A DNA stretch of 64,000 nt, taken from Paenibacillus pinisoli. GTDB lineage: Bacteria > Bacillota > Bacilli > Paenibacillales > Paenibacillaceae. A model generated the notes under the pieces. The model searched no databases and was not told the origin of the DNA. It worked only from the letters and a program-made list of their open reading frames with translations. The stretch spans positions 124,001 to 188,000 of the forward strand of contig NZ_QXQB01000004.1 in the NCBI RefSeq assembly GCF_003605435.1. Direction: 5' to 3'. Within the stretch, counting starts at the first letter, position 1. Each line of letters opens with the position of its first letter. Of the stretch, positions 24,083 to 31,859 are shown in pieces. The position numbers and the translations under genes were made by a program.

Positions 24083-24108
24083 CGCAGCCCATAATGGCTG
24101 CGTTTTTT
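24083..24108 (+). terminator. Rho-independent terminator
   Basis: CGCAGCC pairs with GGCTGCG around a 6-nt loop, followed by six Ts. Confidence 0.9.
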
Positions 24109-24202
24109 AGTTCATACCAATCTATACAAGCCTGTAGTATTGCACATTCAGCCTGCATATTTTATAATGAGTAAAAATTCACTCAAAAAAGAAGGTGAAA
24201 CG

Positions 24203-24802
24203 ATGCCGCGAACAAAAGAACAGTTTGAAGAAATGCGGAACGCGACGCGGGCAAAAATTCAATCCGCCGCCATGCAGTTATTCGCCCAGCAGGGATTCGG
24301 CATGACGAATGTGCAGGAGATTGCCGACAAAGCAGGAATAAGCATTGGTCTTCTATACCGTCATTACAAAACAAAAGATGAGTTGTTTCATGAGCTGGCG
24401 GAGTTTGCAGCATCAGGCCTCGCTCGGGTTGCAGAACGATTCGAATCGGATGAATCGCCCGCTGTGTTGTTGAATAGCTTTGTTCAAGAAATTTATGAGG
24501 ATATGGTATCCGGCGATGATTTGGCCAATCTGATGATTCTTATGTCGCAGTCGTTTGGCGGCCCTAATGAGGGGCAGAAAGATGTGGTTACAGTTAATAA
24601 AAATCTGATCATGGCTACCGGCAAGCTGATCAAGCGAGGACAAGAGCTTGGTGAATTCGCCGCTGGCGATCCCTGTGAGATGGCTATTTTCTTTTTTGCC
24701 TCTATTCAGGGGTTGGCTGAGATGAAAGTGAGGATGAAGGCTGACTTCGTCATGCCGGCACCTGCCATCCTGACTGCTTTTTTATTCTCGAAAGGGGGAT
24801 GA
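24203..24802 (+). CDS. TetR-family transcriptional regulator
   Basis: 199 aa. The N-terminal HTH reads RAKIQSAAMQLFAQQGFGMTNVQEIADKAGISIGLLYRHYKTKDELF, a standard TetR signature. The C-terminal ligand domain begins near residue 70. ATG 24203 has GAAGGTGA upstream. The next gene (a GNAT) starts 6 nt after the stop, so they form an operon. The ligand is unknown. Confidence 0.92.
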   Translation: MPRTKEQFEEMRNATRAKIQSAAMQLFAQQGFGMTNVQEIADKAGISIGLLYRHYKTKDELFHELAEFAASGLARVAERFESDESPAVLLNSFVQEIYEDMVSGDDLANLMILMSQSFGGPNEGQKDVVTVNKNLIMATGKLIKRGQELGEFAAGDPCEMAIFFFASIQGLAEMKVRMKADFVMPAPAILTAFLFSKGG

Positions 24803-24808
24803 GTATCG

Positions 24809-25402
24809 ATGTTCACCATCATCAGAGCGGATCAGGCAAGGGCAGAGGTTAGGCCGCAAATGGCCGATATATTTGCAGACGGGTTTACGCAGTGGCTTGG
24901 TTTTTTCTCAAAAGACAAGCGGCAGATTGCCCGGGCTTTTGCGCATATATTCGTCGAAAGCCAGTTCTACCTGGCGATGTCGGGCGATAAAGTGGCGGCT
25001 ATGGCAGCTTGCACGGACGGAACGGAGCTATCGGTAAGGCTCAGCGGGAAGCAATTGATCAAGCATTTGGGTTTATATAAGGGCATGCTTGCAGTACTGT
25101 TTCTCAAGCGAGAATTCCAAGTCCCTTTTCATAATCCCGACGGGACTAAAATTTCTTTGGAATTCGTCGGAACGGCGCTCGAATATCGGGGCCAGGGAGC
25201 TGCATCGCAGGTGATCAAGCATATCCTTGAGTACAAGGCCTACAAGGAGTGCTTGATTGAAGAGGTGGCGGACACGAATATTCCGGCTATACGGTTATAC
25301 GAGAAGCTGGGATTTCAGGAGTACAAGAGGAAGGCTCTCCCGAAAAAGCTTGCTGCACAAAATGGTATTAATCATTTGGTATCGATGAAATATTTGAAAT
25401 GA
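24809..25402 (+). CDS. GNAT-family N-acetyltransferase
   Basis: 197 aa. The GNAT core lies in the C-terminal half: LEFVGTALEYRGQGAASQVIKHILEYK contains the acetyl-CoA motif (R/Q-G-x-G/A), and TNIPAIRLYEKLGFQEYKRK is the typical end. The N-terminal half is longer than usual. It follows the TetR gene at 6 nt and should be co-regulated with it. Substrate unknown. Confidence 0.88.
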   Translation: MFTIIRADQARAEVRPQMADIFADGFTQWLGFFSKDKRQIARAFAHIFVESQFYLAMSGDKVAAMAACTDGTELSVRLSGKQLIKHLGLYKGMLAVLFLKREFQVPFHNPDGTKISLEFVGTALEYRGQGAASQVIKHILEYKAYKECLIEEVADTNIPAIRLYEKLGFQEYKRKALPKKLAAQNGINHLVSMKYLK

Positions 25403-25415
25403 GGAGTAATAGAAG

Positions 25416-25493
25416 CTCATCGTCCGAGCGGCTGGAGAGCGGATGAATTCAGGAATCGCACAAATCCAAGTTACTATCCGCACGGACGATGAG
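25416..25493. terminator. Long inverted repeat between convergent genes
   Basis: CTCATCGTCCG (25416-25426) and CGGACGATGAG (25483-25493) are perfect 11-bp inverted arms 56 nt apart, between the convergent GNAT and oxidoreductase genes. There is no long T-run, so it may be a protein site or a weak terminator. Confidence 0.4.
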
Positions 25494-25499
25494 TAAGTT

Positions 25500-26090
25500 T
25501 TATACGGACGCAGTCTTTACGCTGTCATAATTTAATCCTAGCTGATAAGCCTGCTTCAGCAAGCTCTCATGTATCTCCGGGTTTGAATCTAGCGTATTGT
25601 ACAGAAGCTCTACTTTGCTGTTGGCTATTCCGCAGTATCCGGCTATCGCTATATTCAGCTGATGGCTCAGCATTTGGTCAAATTGCCTCTTCTCCATTCC
25701 TTCCTTCGACTCCGCTGCAAGAGCAAGCCACAGCACTTGCTTATGAGGCAGCTTAGCGGAGCCATATGCAAAACCGCTATTCCACACCCGATCGATATAA
25801 CCCTTCAACATAGCAGGCACGCTGTACCACCATACCGGGAATATATAGGCGAGGGCGTCGAATTGCTTCATTCGTTTGATTTCGCGCTCCGCTTCAGGCG
25901 AGTAAATCTTGCGGTCAATGGACCAATCAGGTTCATCTGCCTCCCACAATATAGGGTCAAATCCGATGCGGTGTAGATCCAGCACCTCTGTCTCGTGGCC
26001 TGCCTCCAGAAGTCCTTGCGTGAATTTATCTGCCACTGAAAAGGTAAAGGAATTTACCCTCGGGTGCGATACGACTGTCAATACTTTCAT
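25500..26090 (-). CDS. NAD(P)H-dependent quinone/flavin oxidoreductase (flavodoxin-like)
   Basis: 196 aa of the KefF/MdaB-type flavodoxin-like fold. KVLTVVSHPRVNSFTFSVADKF is the first phosphate-binding loop, FDPI in the second strand, and FPVWWYSVPAMLKGYIDRVWNSGFAYG is the highly conserved FMN/active-site segment of this family. It is divergent from an HxlR regulator, with a large operator between them; quinone- or aldehyde-responsive HxlR-oxidoreductase pairs are common in Bacilli. No signal peptide; cytoplasmic. Confidence 0.9.
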   Translation of the reverse strand: MKVLTVVSHPRVNSFTFSVADKFTQGLLEAGHETEVLDLHRIGFDPILWEADEPDWSIDRKIYSPEAEREIKRMKQFDALAYIFPVWWYSVPAMLKGYIDRVWNSGFAYGSAKLPHKQVLWLALAAESKEGMEKRQFDQMLSHQLNIAIAGYCGIANSKVELLYNTLDSNPEIHESLLKQAYQLGLNYDSVKTASV

Positions 26091-26194
26091 GCTCCTTCAA
26101 CTCCCTCTCTTTGCTTATCTGCAACCTATGCTACAATTGCATTATGAAGGATGTTGTAAAAGATAGGAAGAACGCACTTTTTTGTTCTTATATC

Positions 26195-26223
26195 ACCATA
26201 AGGTTCTATAGGAACCTTATGGT
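26195..26223. promoter_or_regulatory. HxlR operator (12-bp perfect inverted repeat)
   Basis: ACCATAAGGTTC (26195-26206) and GAACCTTATGGT (26212-26223) flank a 5-nt centre, between the divergent oxidoreductase and hxlR genes. It is the most striking operator-like repeat in this pair's 168-nt intergenic space. Confidence 0.75.
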
Positions 26224-26258
26224 TACTTTGTACACCCGTTCTGAAGGAGAAAAAAACC

Positions 26259-26588
26259 ATGGCAAATCAACCGGCCCAGCCGTATAATCTTCCCGCAGAA
26301 GCGACTCTAGAGGTGATCGGGGGAAAGTGGAAGCTGCTAATCTTGTGCTATCTTAATTGCGGACCGATGAGAACAAGCGAGTTCCGTAAGGAAATTCCTG
26401 ATCTCTCGCAAAAGGTATTGACACAGTCGCTTCGAGAGCTGGAGGAAGCCGGGATCATTACTCGGACCGTATATAACCAGGTGCCGCCGAAAGTGGTCTA
26501 CGAAATGAGTGAATTAGGCAACTCGCTGAGGACGATATTGGACCAATTGGGCGAGTGGGGTGAATATTACATAGAGGCGCGCAAGTAG
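26259..26588 (+). CDS. HxlR-family transcriptional regulator
   Basis: 109 aa, canonical HxlR length. LPAEATLEVIGGKWKLLILCYLNCGPMRTSEFRKEIPDLSQKVLTQSLRELEEAGIITRTVY is the full winged-helix signature; the Cys after IL (LCYLNCG) could be redox-reactive as in HypR/QorR types. SD AAGGAG. It is divergent from the flavodoxin-like reductase and likely controls it through the 12-bp inverted repeat between them. The first 51-bp repeat array begins about 60 nt downstream. Confidence 0.92.
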   Translation: MANQPAQPYNLPAEATLEVIGGKWKLLILCYLNCGPMRTSEFRKEIPDLSQKVLTQSLRELEEAGIITRTVYNQVPPKVVYEMSELGNSLRTILDQLGEWGEYYIEARK

Positions 26589-26647
26589 TTTAGTCATCAT
26601 ATTTTTCGAATAGGTATCTTGAGGTGGCGAACTGAGTGGACTATTGT

Positions 26648-26668
26648 ATGGGATGTCTCAAAAGGGAA
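26648..26668 (-). repeat. Boundary box of array 1 (downstream end in unit direction)
   Basis: Read on the minus strand, TTCCCTTTTGAGACA ends the array. The equivalent box TTTCCCTTTTGGGACAG ends array 2 at 58087-58103. Confidence 0.75.
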
Positions 26669-26670
26669 AC

Positions 26671-27600
26671 GGTCATGTTTTTCGCTCGGCGACTCGCTCT
26701 AAGCCGAGTTTCTCGGCATGCGGTCATGTTTTCCGCTCGGCGACATGCGCTAAGCCGAGTTTCTCGGCATGCAGTCCTGTTTTCCGCTCGGCGACACGCT
26801 CTAAGCCGAGATTCTCGGCATGCAGTGAAGCTATCCGCTCGGCGACACGCTCTAAGCCGAGTTTCTCGGTATGCAGTCCTGTTTTCCGCTCGGCGACATA
26901 CGCTAAGCCGAGTTTCTCGGTATGCAGTCCTGTTTTCCGCTCGGCGACATGCGCTAAGCCGAGTTTCTCGGCATGTAGTCTGCTTTCCGCCTGGTGACAC
27001 GCTCTAAGCCGAGTTTCTCGGCATGCAGTCCTGCTTTCCGCTCGGCGACATACGCTAAGCCGAATTTCTCGGCATGCGGTCATGTTTTCCGCTCGGCGAC
27101 ATGCGCTAAGCCGAGTTTCTCGGCATGCAGTCCTGTTTTCCGCTCGGCGACATACGCTAAGCCGAATTTCTCGGCATGCGGTCATGTTTTCCGCTCGGCG
27201 ACATGCGCTAAGCCGAGTTTCTCGGCATGCAGTCCTGTTTTCCGCTCGGCGACACGCTCTAAGCCGAGTTTCTCGTTATGCAGTCCTGTTTTCCGCTTGG
27301 CGACATACGCTAAGCCGAGTTTCTCGGCATGCGGTTCTGTTTTCCGCCCGGCGACATGTTCTAAGCCGAGATTCTCGTTATGCAGTCCTGTTTTCCCCAC
27401 GGCGATATGTTCTAAGCCGAGTTTCTCGGCATGCAGTCCTGCTTTCCGCCCGGCGACACGCTCTAAGCCGAGTTTCTCGGCATGCAGTCTGCTCTCCGCC
27501 TGGCGACACGCTCTAAGCCGAGTTTCTCGGCATGCGTTCATGTTTTCCGCTCGGCGACACGCTCTAAGCCGAGTTTCTCGGCATGTAGCGAAGCTTTCCT
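26671..27600. repeat. Tandem array 1: about 18 units of 51 bp with internal hairpin
   Basis: AAGCCGAGTTTCTCGGC-type cores begin at 26701, 26752, 26803, 26854, 26905, 26956, 27006, 27057 and so on to 27566: 18 cores, period 51 bp, twice 50 bp. Each holds the palindrome GCCGAG-TTT-CTCGGC, which can form a 6-bp stem with a 3-nt loop. Between cores are a variable ~15 nt and a conserved TTTTCCGCTCGGCGACA segment. All frames stay open because 51 is divisible by three, so the long ORFs here are artefacts. The array fills the space between a plus-strand regulator and a minus-strand kinase-like gene. The unit family recurs at 57357-58011 in opposite orientation. Confidence 0.95.
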
Positions 27601-27608
27601 TTCAGCCC

Positions 27609-27720
27609 CCGCACGAGACTGTCCCAAAAGGTATCGTTAGATGAATGAGGGACGCTCCTCTTACGATAAACAATGCAATGTGTGGCACAACCAGCCCATT
27701 CCCTTTTGGGACAGTCCCAT
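27609..27720. repeat. Boundary box and 100-bp inverted-repeat element of array 1
   Basis: GACTGTCCCAAAAGG (27617-27631) and its exact inverse CCTTTTGGGACAGTC (27702-27716) enclose about 70 nt. The first is the upstream boundary box of array 1 (minus-strand reading TTGGGACAGTCTCGTGCG). A box with TTGGGACGCTCTCATGTG stands at the same place before array 2. The outer copy extends to 27720 and mirrors the box at 26648, so the entire 26648-27720 block has near-perfect 21-nt inverted ends. Confidence 0.75.
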
Positions 27721-27759
27721 TATTTTTGTCAGCAATGGATGGTCGCAGAGTATTCCTGG

Positions 27760-28326
27760 TTAAGTAATCCCCGCCTCATATCGTGCAACTATATCCCGAA
27801 TGAGTGCCGCGGTGCGTTCGGCGTCGACGTTCTCAATGACATGCTCGCATTCCTTGCGGTAGGTGACCTCATCTGTGTAATGGCTCAAATAGCTATTCAT
27901 AATCTCAAAGGACATGCCTTTCTCTTCGAGGCGTTCTTTTACAAGCCGCTTCTCAACGTAAAGGAAGATGCGAATAACCTTGTCGCCATACAGGCTGCGA
28001 ATGCGATCCGCACCCTCCCGATTCAGGATCAGATAGACGCTGCGCCCCTCGCGAAGGGCGTCATTGAGCTCGGTGCCCGCGACCCCGTAGCGGTAGCGGT
28101 CGATCTTGACTTCTTCTGCGAAATAGTGACGCTTGCTCAAAGCATCAAATTGCTCCGGTGTCAGATAACGGTAATCTGCAGGCGGATGCTCCTTGTCTCT
28201 AGGCGGCCGATCGGTACAGGAAAGAAGGCGGGTAATGCTGGTATGCTTCAGCGCAAGTCTTGCCGTCGTTTTTCGTCCGGAGCCGCTTGTACCTGTGAAT
28301 ATGTAAATATACGGTGGTTTGCTCAT
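27760..28326 (-). CDS. Guanylate kinase-like protein
   Basis: 188 aa. The P-loop is FTGTSGSGRKTTAR (residues ~10-22), the GMP-binding loop is SCTDRPPRDKEHPPADYRYL (as S-T-R-x-R in Gmk), and the lid region is YVEKRLVKERLEEKG. The usual E-x-D/N-G of Gmk is replaced by EHPPADY, and the P-loop has RK instead of GK plus T. So this is a divergent paralogue, not obviously the housekeeping gmk. ATG 28326 follows GAGGAGTG. There are no functional neighbours. It could be a nucleoside monophosphate kinase of other specificity. Confidence 0.85.
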   Translation of the reverse strand: MSKPPYIYIFTGTSGSGRKTTARLALKHTSITRLLSCTDRPPRDKEHPPADYRYLTPEQFDALSKRHYFAEEVKIDRYRYGVAGTELNDALREGRSVYLILNREGADRIRSLYGDKVIRIFLYVEKRLVKERLEEKGMSFEIMNSYLSHYTDEVTYRKECEHVIENVDAERTAALIRDIVARYEAGIT

Positions 28327-28569
28327 GTGAAATCACTCCTCTCGGCATTGGGAAAGGCTGATTCAATTTGTTGAAACGGAAGAATGATAGAGGAAGGTCT
28401 ATATTCTATTTATCGGCTTTAAGGGGGCTTATTGTGAAGTCGGGTTAGGGAGCGAATGAATATGTTTAGCTTAAAATATTTGTTTTGGCTCAGGGAATTA
28501 AATTGTTATAAACGATTTTGAAGAAAATGTGCATTGAGGAAGCGGAGGCGGCTAACGTACAATGATTTT

Positions 28570-28588
28570 ATTGATAATAATAATCAAT
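28570..28588. promoter_or_regulatory. Fur-box-like operator before siderophore binding protein
   Basis: ATTGATAATAATAATCAAT is a 19-bp near-palindrome (three central mismatches), close to the Fur consensus, ending 33 nt before the ATG at 28622. The rest of the 28327-28569 gap shows no gene. Confidence 0.65.
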
Positions 28589-28621
28589 ATCATCAAATGT
28601 ATATCGGGAGAGGATAAAATC

Positions 28622-29632
28622 ATGGTTAGGCAAGTTTGGACAACATTTTTGAAATCAGCGGTAGTCGTCACTGTATGTATCGGGCTGTTGGCCGGATGCG
28701 GGGGTGCCGGCAACGGGATCAATAACGGCGAAGCGGTATCCAGCCAGCCTTCCGGGGGAGCAAACACTGACAGTAAAGCGGAACAGACCGAACCGGCAAC
28801 GCGCATCGTCAGCAACGATTATGGAGAAGTGGAAATTCCGGTAAACCCCAAACGCGTGGCTGCTTTATATCGCGAAGATTATTTGGTGGCGCTGGGCGTG
28901 ACGCCAATCGTGCAATATTTCAACCCGATGTGGGGCAAGCAAGATTATTTGGAGCTGGAGGTGCCGCTGTTCGACATTACCGGAAGTGTAGAGGCGCTGC
29001 TTGTTTCCGAGCCGGATTTGATTATTACCGGTGTCATCGATGACGCTCAATACGAATTGTACCGTAAGGTTGCTCCAACGTTCCGTATTCCAGAGGATGT
29101 GCTGGTAGATCCGCGCCAGACGTTGAAAGTGATTGCCGATTTGCTCGGCAAATCGGAGAAGACGGAGGAGGTTTTGCAGAAATACGATCAGCAGGTGGAG
29201 GGGTTGAAAGGCAAGCTGGCCGCCTCGGTCGGGGATGAAAAAGTCGTTGTGCTGCGGATGAATTCCGTCGATAAGTCGGTTAATATTTTTGGCTACAACA
29301 ACATATTTGTCGGCAAGCTATTGTACCAGGATCTGGGATTGCAAGCACCGCAATATGCCCAAAACATGACCGAAGGCAATATCGTATTGTCCATGGAGGC
29401 GGTTCCCGAGCTTAATGCTGACCATATTATCTTGCTGCTGTCCAACGGCACTTGGGAGGATGAGGGCATTGCACAAGCTTATGAGGACATGATGAACAGC
29501 CCAATCTGGAAAACCGTACCCGCCGTTCAGAAGGGCAACGTCTACCAGGTAGACCGCTCGCACTGGCAGACGACGGCAATTATCGGGGATCAGAAAAAGA
29601 TGGAGGATTTGGAAAGGTTGTTTATCAAGTAA
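28622..29632 (+). CDS. Ferric-siderophore ABC substrate-binding lipoprotein
   Basis: 336 aa. A signal with lipobox LLAGC (Cys near residue 25) leads to a Ser/Asn-rich linker and a FecB/FhuD-type periplasmic-binding domain: RIVSNDYGEVEIPVNPKRVAAL, EPDLIITG, a long bridging helix and DQKKMEDLERL end. The absence of a downstream permease or ATPase is notable; they must lie elsewhere. The Fur box upstream predicts iron repression. It is closely related to the C-terminal domain of the next gene's product (both contain WGKQDYL and ALGVxPxxQY), so binding protein and regulator may recognise the same siderophore. Confidence 0.92.
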   Translation: MVRQVWTTFLKSAVVVTVCIGLLAGCGGAGNGINNGEAVSSQPSGGANTDSKAEQTEPATRIVSNDYGEVEIPVNPKRVAALYREDYLVALGVTPIVQYFNPMWGKQDYLELEVPLFDITGSVEALLVSEPDLIITGVIDDAQYELYRKVAPTFRIPEDVLVDPRQTLKVIADLLGKSEKTEEVLQKYDQQVEGLKGKLAASVGDEKVVVLRMNSVDKSVNIFGYNNIFVGKLLYQDLGLQAPQYAQNMTEGNIVLSMEAVPELNADHIILLLSNGTWEDEGIAQAYEDMMNSPIWKTVPAVQKGNVYQVDRSHWQTTAIIGDQKKMEDLERLFIK

Positions 29633-29640
29633 CCAGCGAA

Positions 29641-29688
29641 AAAGGAGAGCTGCTTCAACAATGGTTGAAGCGCTGTCCTTTTTTATTT
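29641..29688 (+). terminator. Rho-independent terminator
   Basis: AAAGGAGAGCTGCTTCAA pairs with TTGAAGCGCTGTCCTTT with two mismatches, then TTTATTT. Confidence 0.8.
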
Positions 29689-29694
29689 ATTATA

Positions 29695-29716
29695 TTAGTG
29701 AGAACGATTATCAATG
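29695..29716. promoter_or_regulatory. Fur-box-like site upstream of AraC-binding-protein fusion
   Basis: GAGAACGATTATCAATG resembles one and a half Fur hexamers. It lies 45 nt before the start at 29761. Confidence 0.4.
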
Positions 29717-29760
29717 TTTGCGGGGCTTATAAGTCCGTATCCAGATAAAGTCGGGAGTGT

Positions 29761-31452
29761 ATGGGAAAGGTGAAAGAAATAAGTGTTGTTACCGTAAAGG
29801 AAAGCTATCGTTTTGAATGGGGAGAAGCGCGAAATAATCGAATTCTGGAGCATGAGACGGCAATTTGCCAGGATACGCGATTCGATCTGCTTATCATCGT
29901 CAGGAATGGAGCGGCTAAGCTGCAAGGGCGAGACGGCGGCAAAGGAGAAGAAGTCCTCCAAGCCGGGCAGTTTGTATGGCTGCAAGCGAGCGCGGCCGAA
30001 ATCTCTTTGTGTGCGATCTCGCCTGTTTGCGAATACGATGTATTTTCATTTCTGTTCAGGTCCGGACAGGTTGAGGTCGTTACGGGACCTTGGAGAGAGG
30101 AGACTAAGGGTACGGAAGCTGCCGTTCCCTATGGCCAAGTGCTGGAGATGCGGCCTTTTGCTAAGGCTTTTGAGATGGCAGAGGAATTGCTGCAGCCGTC
30201 TTGTGGAGATGGCGCGTCGCTTCAATTCAATTACCGCTATTTGCGTTTTCAGGAGCTGCTGCTTATGATCATCAGCTGGCATGTGCAGCAATTGCGGCAG
30301 GCAGCCGATGCGGCTGATGTCGCCGCAGCGGGGATTGGCAGGTCTATTCAATATATGAACGTGCATTATAGCGATGCGCTCACCGTGGAGCAGCTGGCTG
30401 ATATCGCATGGATCGAGCCTTGGAAATACCCGCGACTGTTCAAGGAAGCGACAGGCAAGTCTCCTCTTCAATATTTGAACGATATGCGTATGGATAAGGC
30501 GAAGCTATTGCTCTCAGACGGGGAGGATAAGCTTTCGGACATCGCGCAGCAGATCGGGTTTGCGAACGAATATTACTTCAGCCGCCGCTTCAAGCAGACG
30601 ATCGGCATCGCGCCGGGGCAATACCGCCGGAATCACCGGGAGCAGCCGCGAATTATTGCTCCTTATTTAGAAGACTTTCTGGTGGCGCTCGGTGTTATGC
30701 CAGTTGCCCAGTACTGGCATGCCAAATGGGGCAAGCAGGATTATTTGCAGCTATCGCAAACCCCCGTATTTGACGAGATGGAGCTGGCGACGGCAAGCCT
30801 GCACGCCATTGCAGATAATCAGCCCGACCTGATCCTGCTTCTGGACCATTACGATGAAGCGCTGTACAAGCAATGCCGCCGCCTCTCCCATACCTGCGTG
30901 CTGCCTGAATCCTCGAATGAATGGCGCATGGTATTACGCCGCTTTGGCGATTTTTTCGGCCGCGGTGAATTGGCAGAGCGCATTCTCATAGAATACGAAG
31001 CCAAGGCTGCCGCAGCGCGCGTGGCGCTGCGCTACAAGCTTCGCGGGGAGACGGTTGCGTTTTTGCGCGTATCGGCGGACTATGTTTTGATGTATACGGA
31101 TTGCGGCGGAGGGTTTGCCGTTTCTGTGCTGTACGAGGATCTGGGTCTCCAGCCGTATCGGCTTCCCGGTATGGAAGAGCCGAGCTCTGGGTTTGGCGAC
31201 GGCACCATGATTGCTTTATCCGTGGAGCAATTGAAGCGGCTGTCCGCCGATCATCTGTTTGTGGTATTCGACAAATGGCATAGCGGCCAGCCGGGCGAGG
31301 AGCGGAAGCTGCTCAGCAGCCAGGCATGGCAAGGCCTTGCTGCCGTACGCAAGCGCCAGGTATACGAGATGGACTTCTTGACCTGGATGAATAACGGAGT
31401 GATCTCGAACGGCAAAAAAATTGAAGATATTATGCGGGTGTTGGCTATTTGA
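29761..31452 (+). CDS. AraC-type regulator fused to siderophore-binding domain (Btr-like)
   Basis: 563 aa. An N-terminal cupin-like region (residues 1-170) is followed by an AraC double HTH (about 190-292): VEQLADIAWIEPWKYPRLFKEATGKSPLQYLNDMRMDKAKLLL and LSDIAQQIGFANEYYFSRRFKQTIGIAPGQYRR. A complete FeuA/FecB-type binding domain (about 295-563) follows. The layout is that of B. subtilis Btr, which senses bacillibactin directly and activates feuABC. The binding domain shares ALGVMPVAQY and WGKQDYLQL with the preceding lipoprotein, so gene duplication and fusion is likely. A probable Fur site precedes it. Target: the upstream binding-protein gene. Confidence 0.92.
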   Translation: MGKVKEISVVTVKESYRFEWGEARNNRILEHETAICQDTRFDLLIIVRNGAAKLQGRDGGKGEEVLQAGQFVWLQASAAEISLCAISPVCEYDVFSFLFRSGQVEVVTGPWREETKGTEAAVPYGQVLEMRPFAKAFEMAEELLQPSCGDGASLQFNYRYLRFQELLLMIISWHVQQLRQAADAADVAAAGIGRSIQYMNVHYSDALTVEQLADIAWIEPWKYPRLFKEATGKSPLQYLNDMRMDKAKLLLSDGEDKLSDIAQQIGFANEYYFSRRFKQTIGIAPGQYRRNHREQPRIIAPYLEDFLVALGVMPVAQYWHAKWGKQDYLQLSQTPVFDEMELATASLHAIADNQPDLILLLDHYDEALYKQCRRLSHTCVLPESSNEWRMVLRRFGDFFGRGELAERILIEYEAKAAAARVALRYKLRGETVAFLRVSADYVLMYTDCGGGFAVSVLYEDLGLQPYRLPGMEEPSSGFGDGTMIALSVEQLKRLSADHLFVVFDKWHSGQPGEERKLLSSQAWQGLAAVRKRQVYEMDFLTWMNNGVISNGKKIEDIMRVLAI

Positions 31453-31456
31453 GAAA

Positions 31457-31490
31457 ACAAAAACCACGTCCCTTCCAGGACGCGGTTTCC
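31457..31490 (-). terminator. Terminator for the YtrABC-like operon
   Basis: On the minus strand AAACCGCGTCC pairs with GGACGTGGTTT, followed by TTGTTTTC. It lies just after the GntR stop and may also serve the convergent AraC fusion gene. Confidence 0.75.
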
Positions 31491-31493
31491 CCA

Positions 31494-31859
31494 TCAATAC
31501 ACATTTCTCAAAAGCTCAAAAACCTCTTCTATCGTAAGTCCGAAAGACTTGTAATAGTCGGTGTCAATCGCCATCTGCTGCAGAATCATGTCATTGCGCT
31601 TTTGCAGCATCTCGTCAGGGGAGAGGTCGGCGACGAAGCAGCCTTTGCCGGTAACGGTATAGATGAGGCCAATCCGTTCCAGCTCTTCCCATGCTTTCTT
31701 CACCGTGATGATGCTGACGCGCAGCTCCGTGGCGGCTTGCCGTATGGGAGGAAGGCTGTAGCCGCTCTCCAGCTCGCCCTTCAAAATCTGTGCGCTGATC
31801 TGTTCGAAAAGCTGCTGATAGATAGGTTTTTCAGATGTGTTCGAAATTGCGATGTTCAT
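31494..31859 (-). CDS. GntR-family regulator, YtrA type
   Basis: 121 aa, the short YtrA class: winged HTH (PIYQQLFEQISAQILKGELESGYSLPPIRQAATELRVSIITVKKAWEELERIGLIYTVTGKGCFV) and only ~45 residues after it. YtrA proteins repress an ABC operon and respond to cell-wall antibiotics in B. subtilis. Here it is last in the operon (ATPase, permease, regulator), overlapping the permease stop by 1 nt. Operator TTGTGTATGCACAA lies in the promoter. Confidence 0.9.
   Translation of the reverse strand: MNIAISNTSEKPIYQQLFEQISAQILKGELESGYSLPPIRQAATELRVSIITVKKAWEELERIGLIYTVTGKGCFVADLSPDEMLQKRNDMILQQMAIDTDYYKSFGLTIEEVFELLRNVY

Noticed and set aside
26671-27600. CRISPR array
   Set aside because: Units are contiguous and similar over their full 51 bp, with no unique spacers, and no cas genes lie in the window.
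26636-27644. Long ORFs in five frames across array 1 (repeats of RSATRSKPSFSAC type)
   Set aside because: The 51-bp period is a multiple of three, so any frame without a stop in one unit stays open over the array. There is no SD, frames switch at the two 50-bp units, and both strands show equal ORFs. Not a protein.
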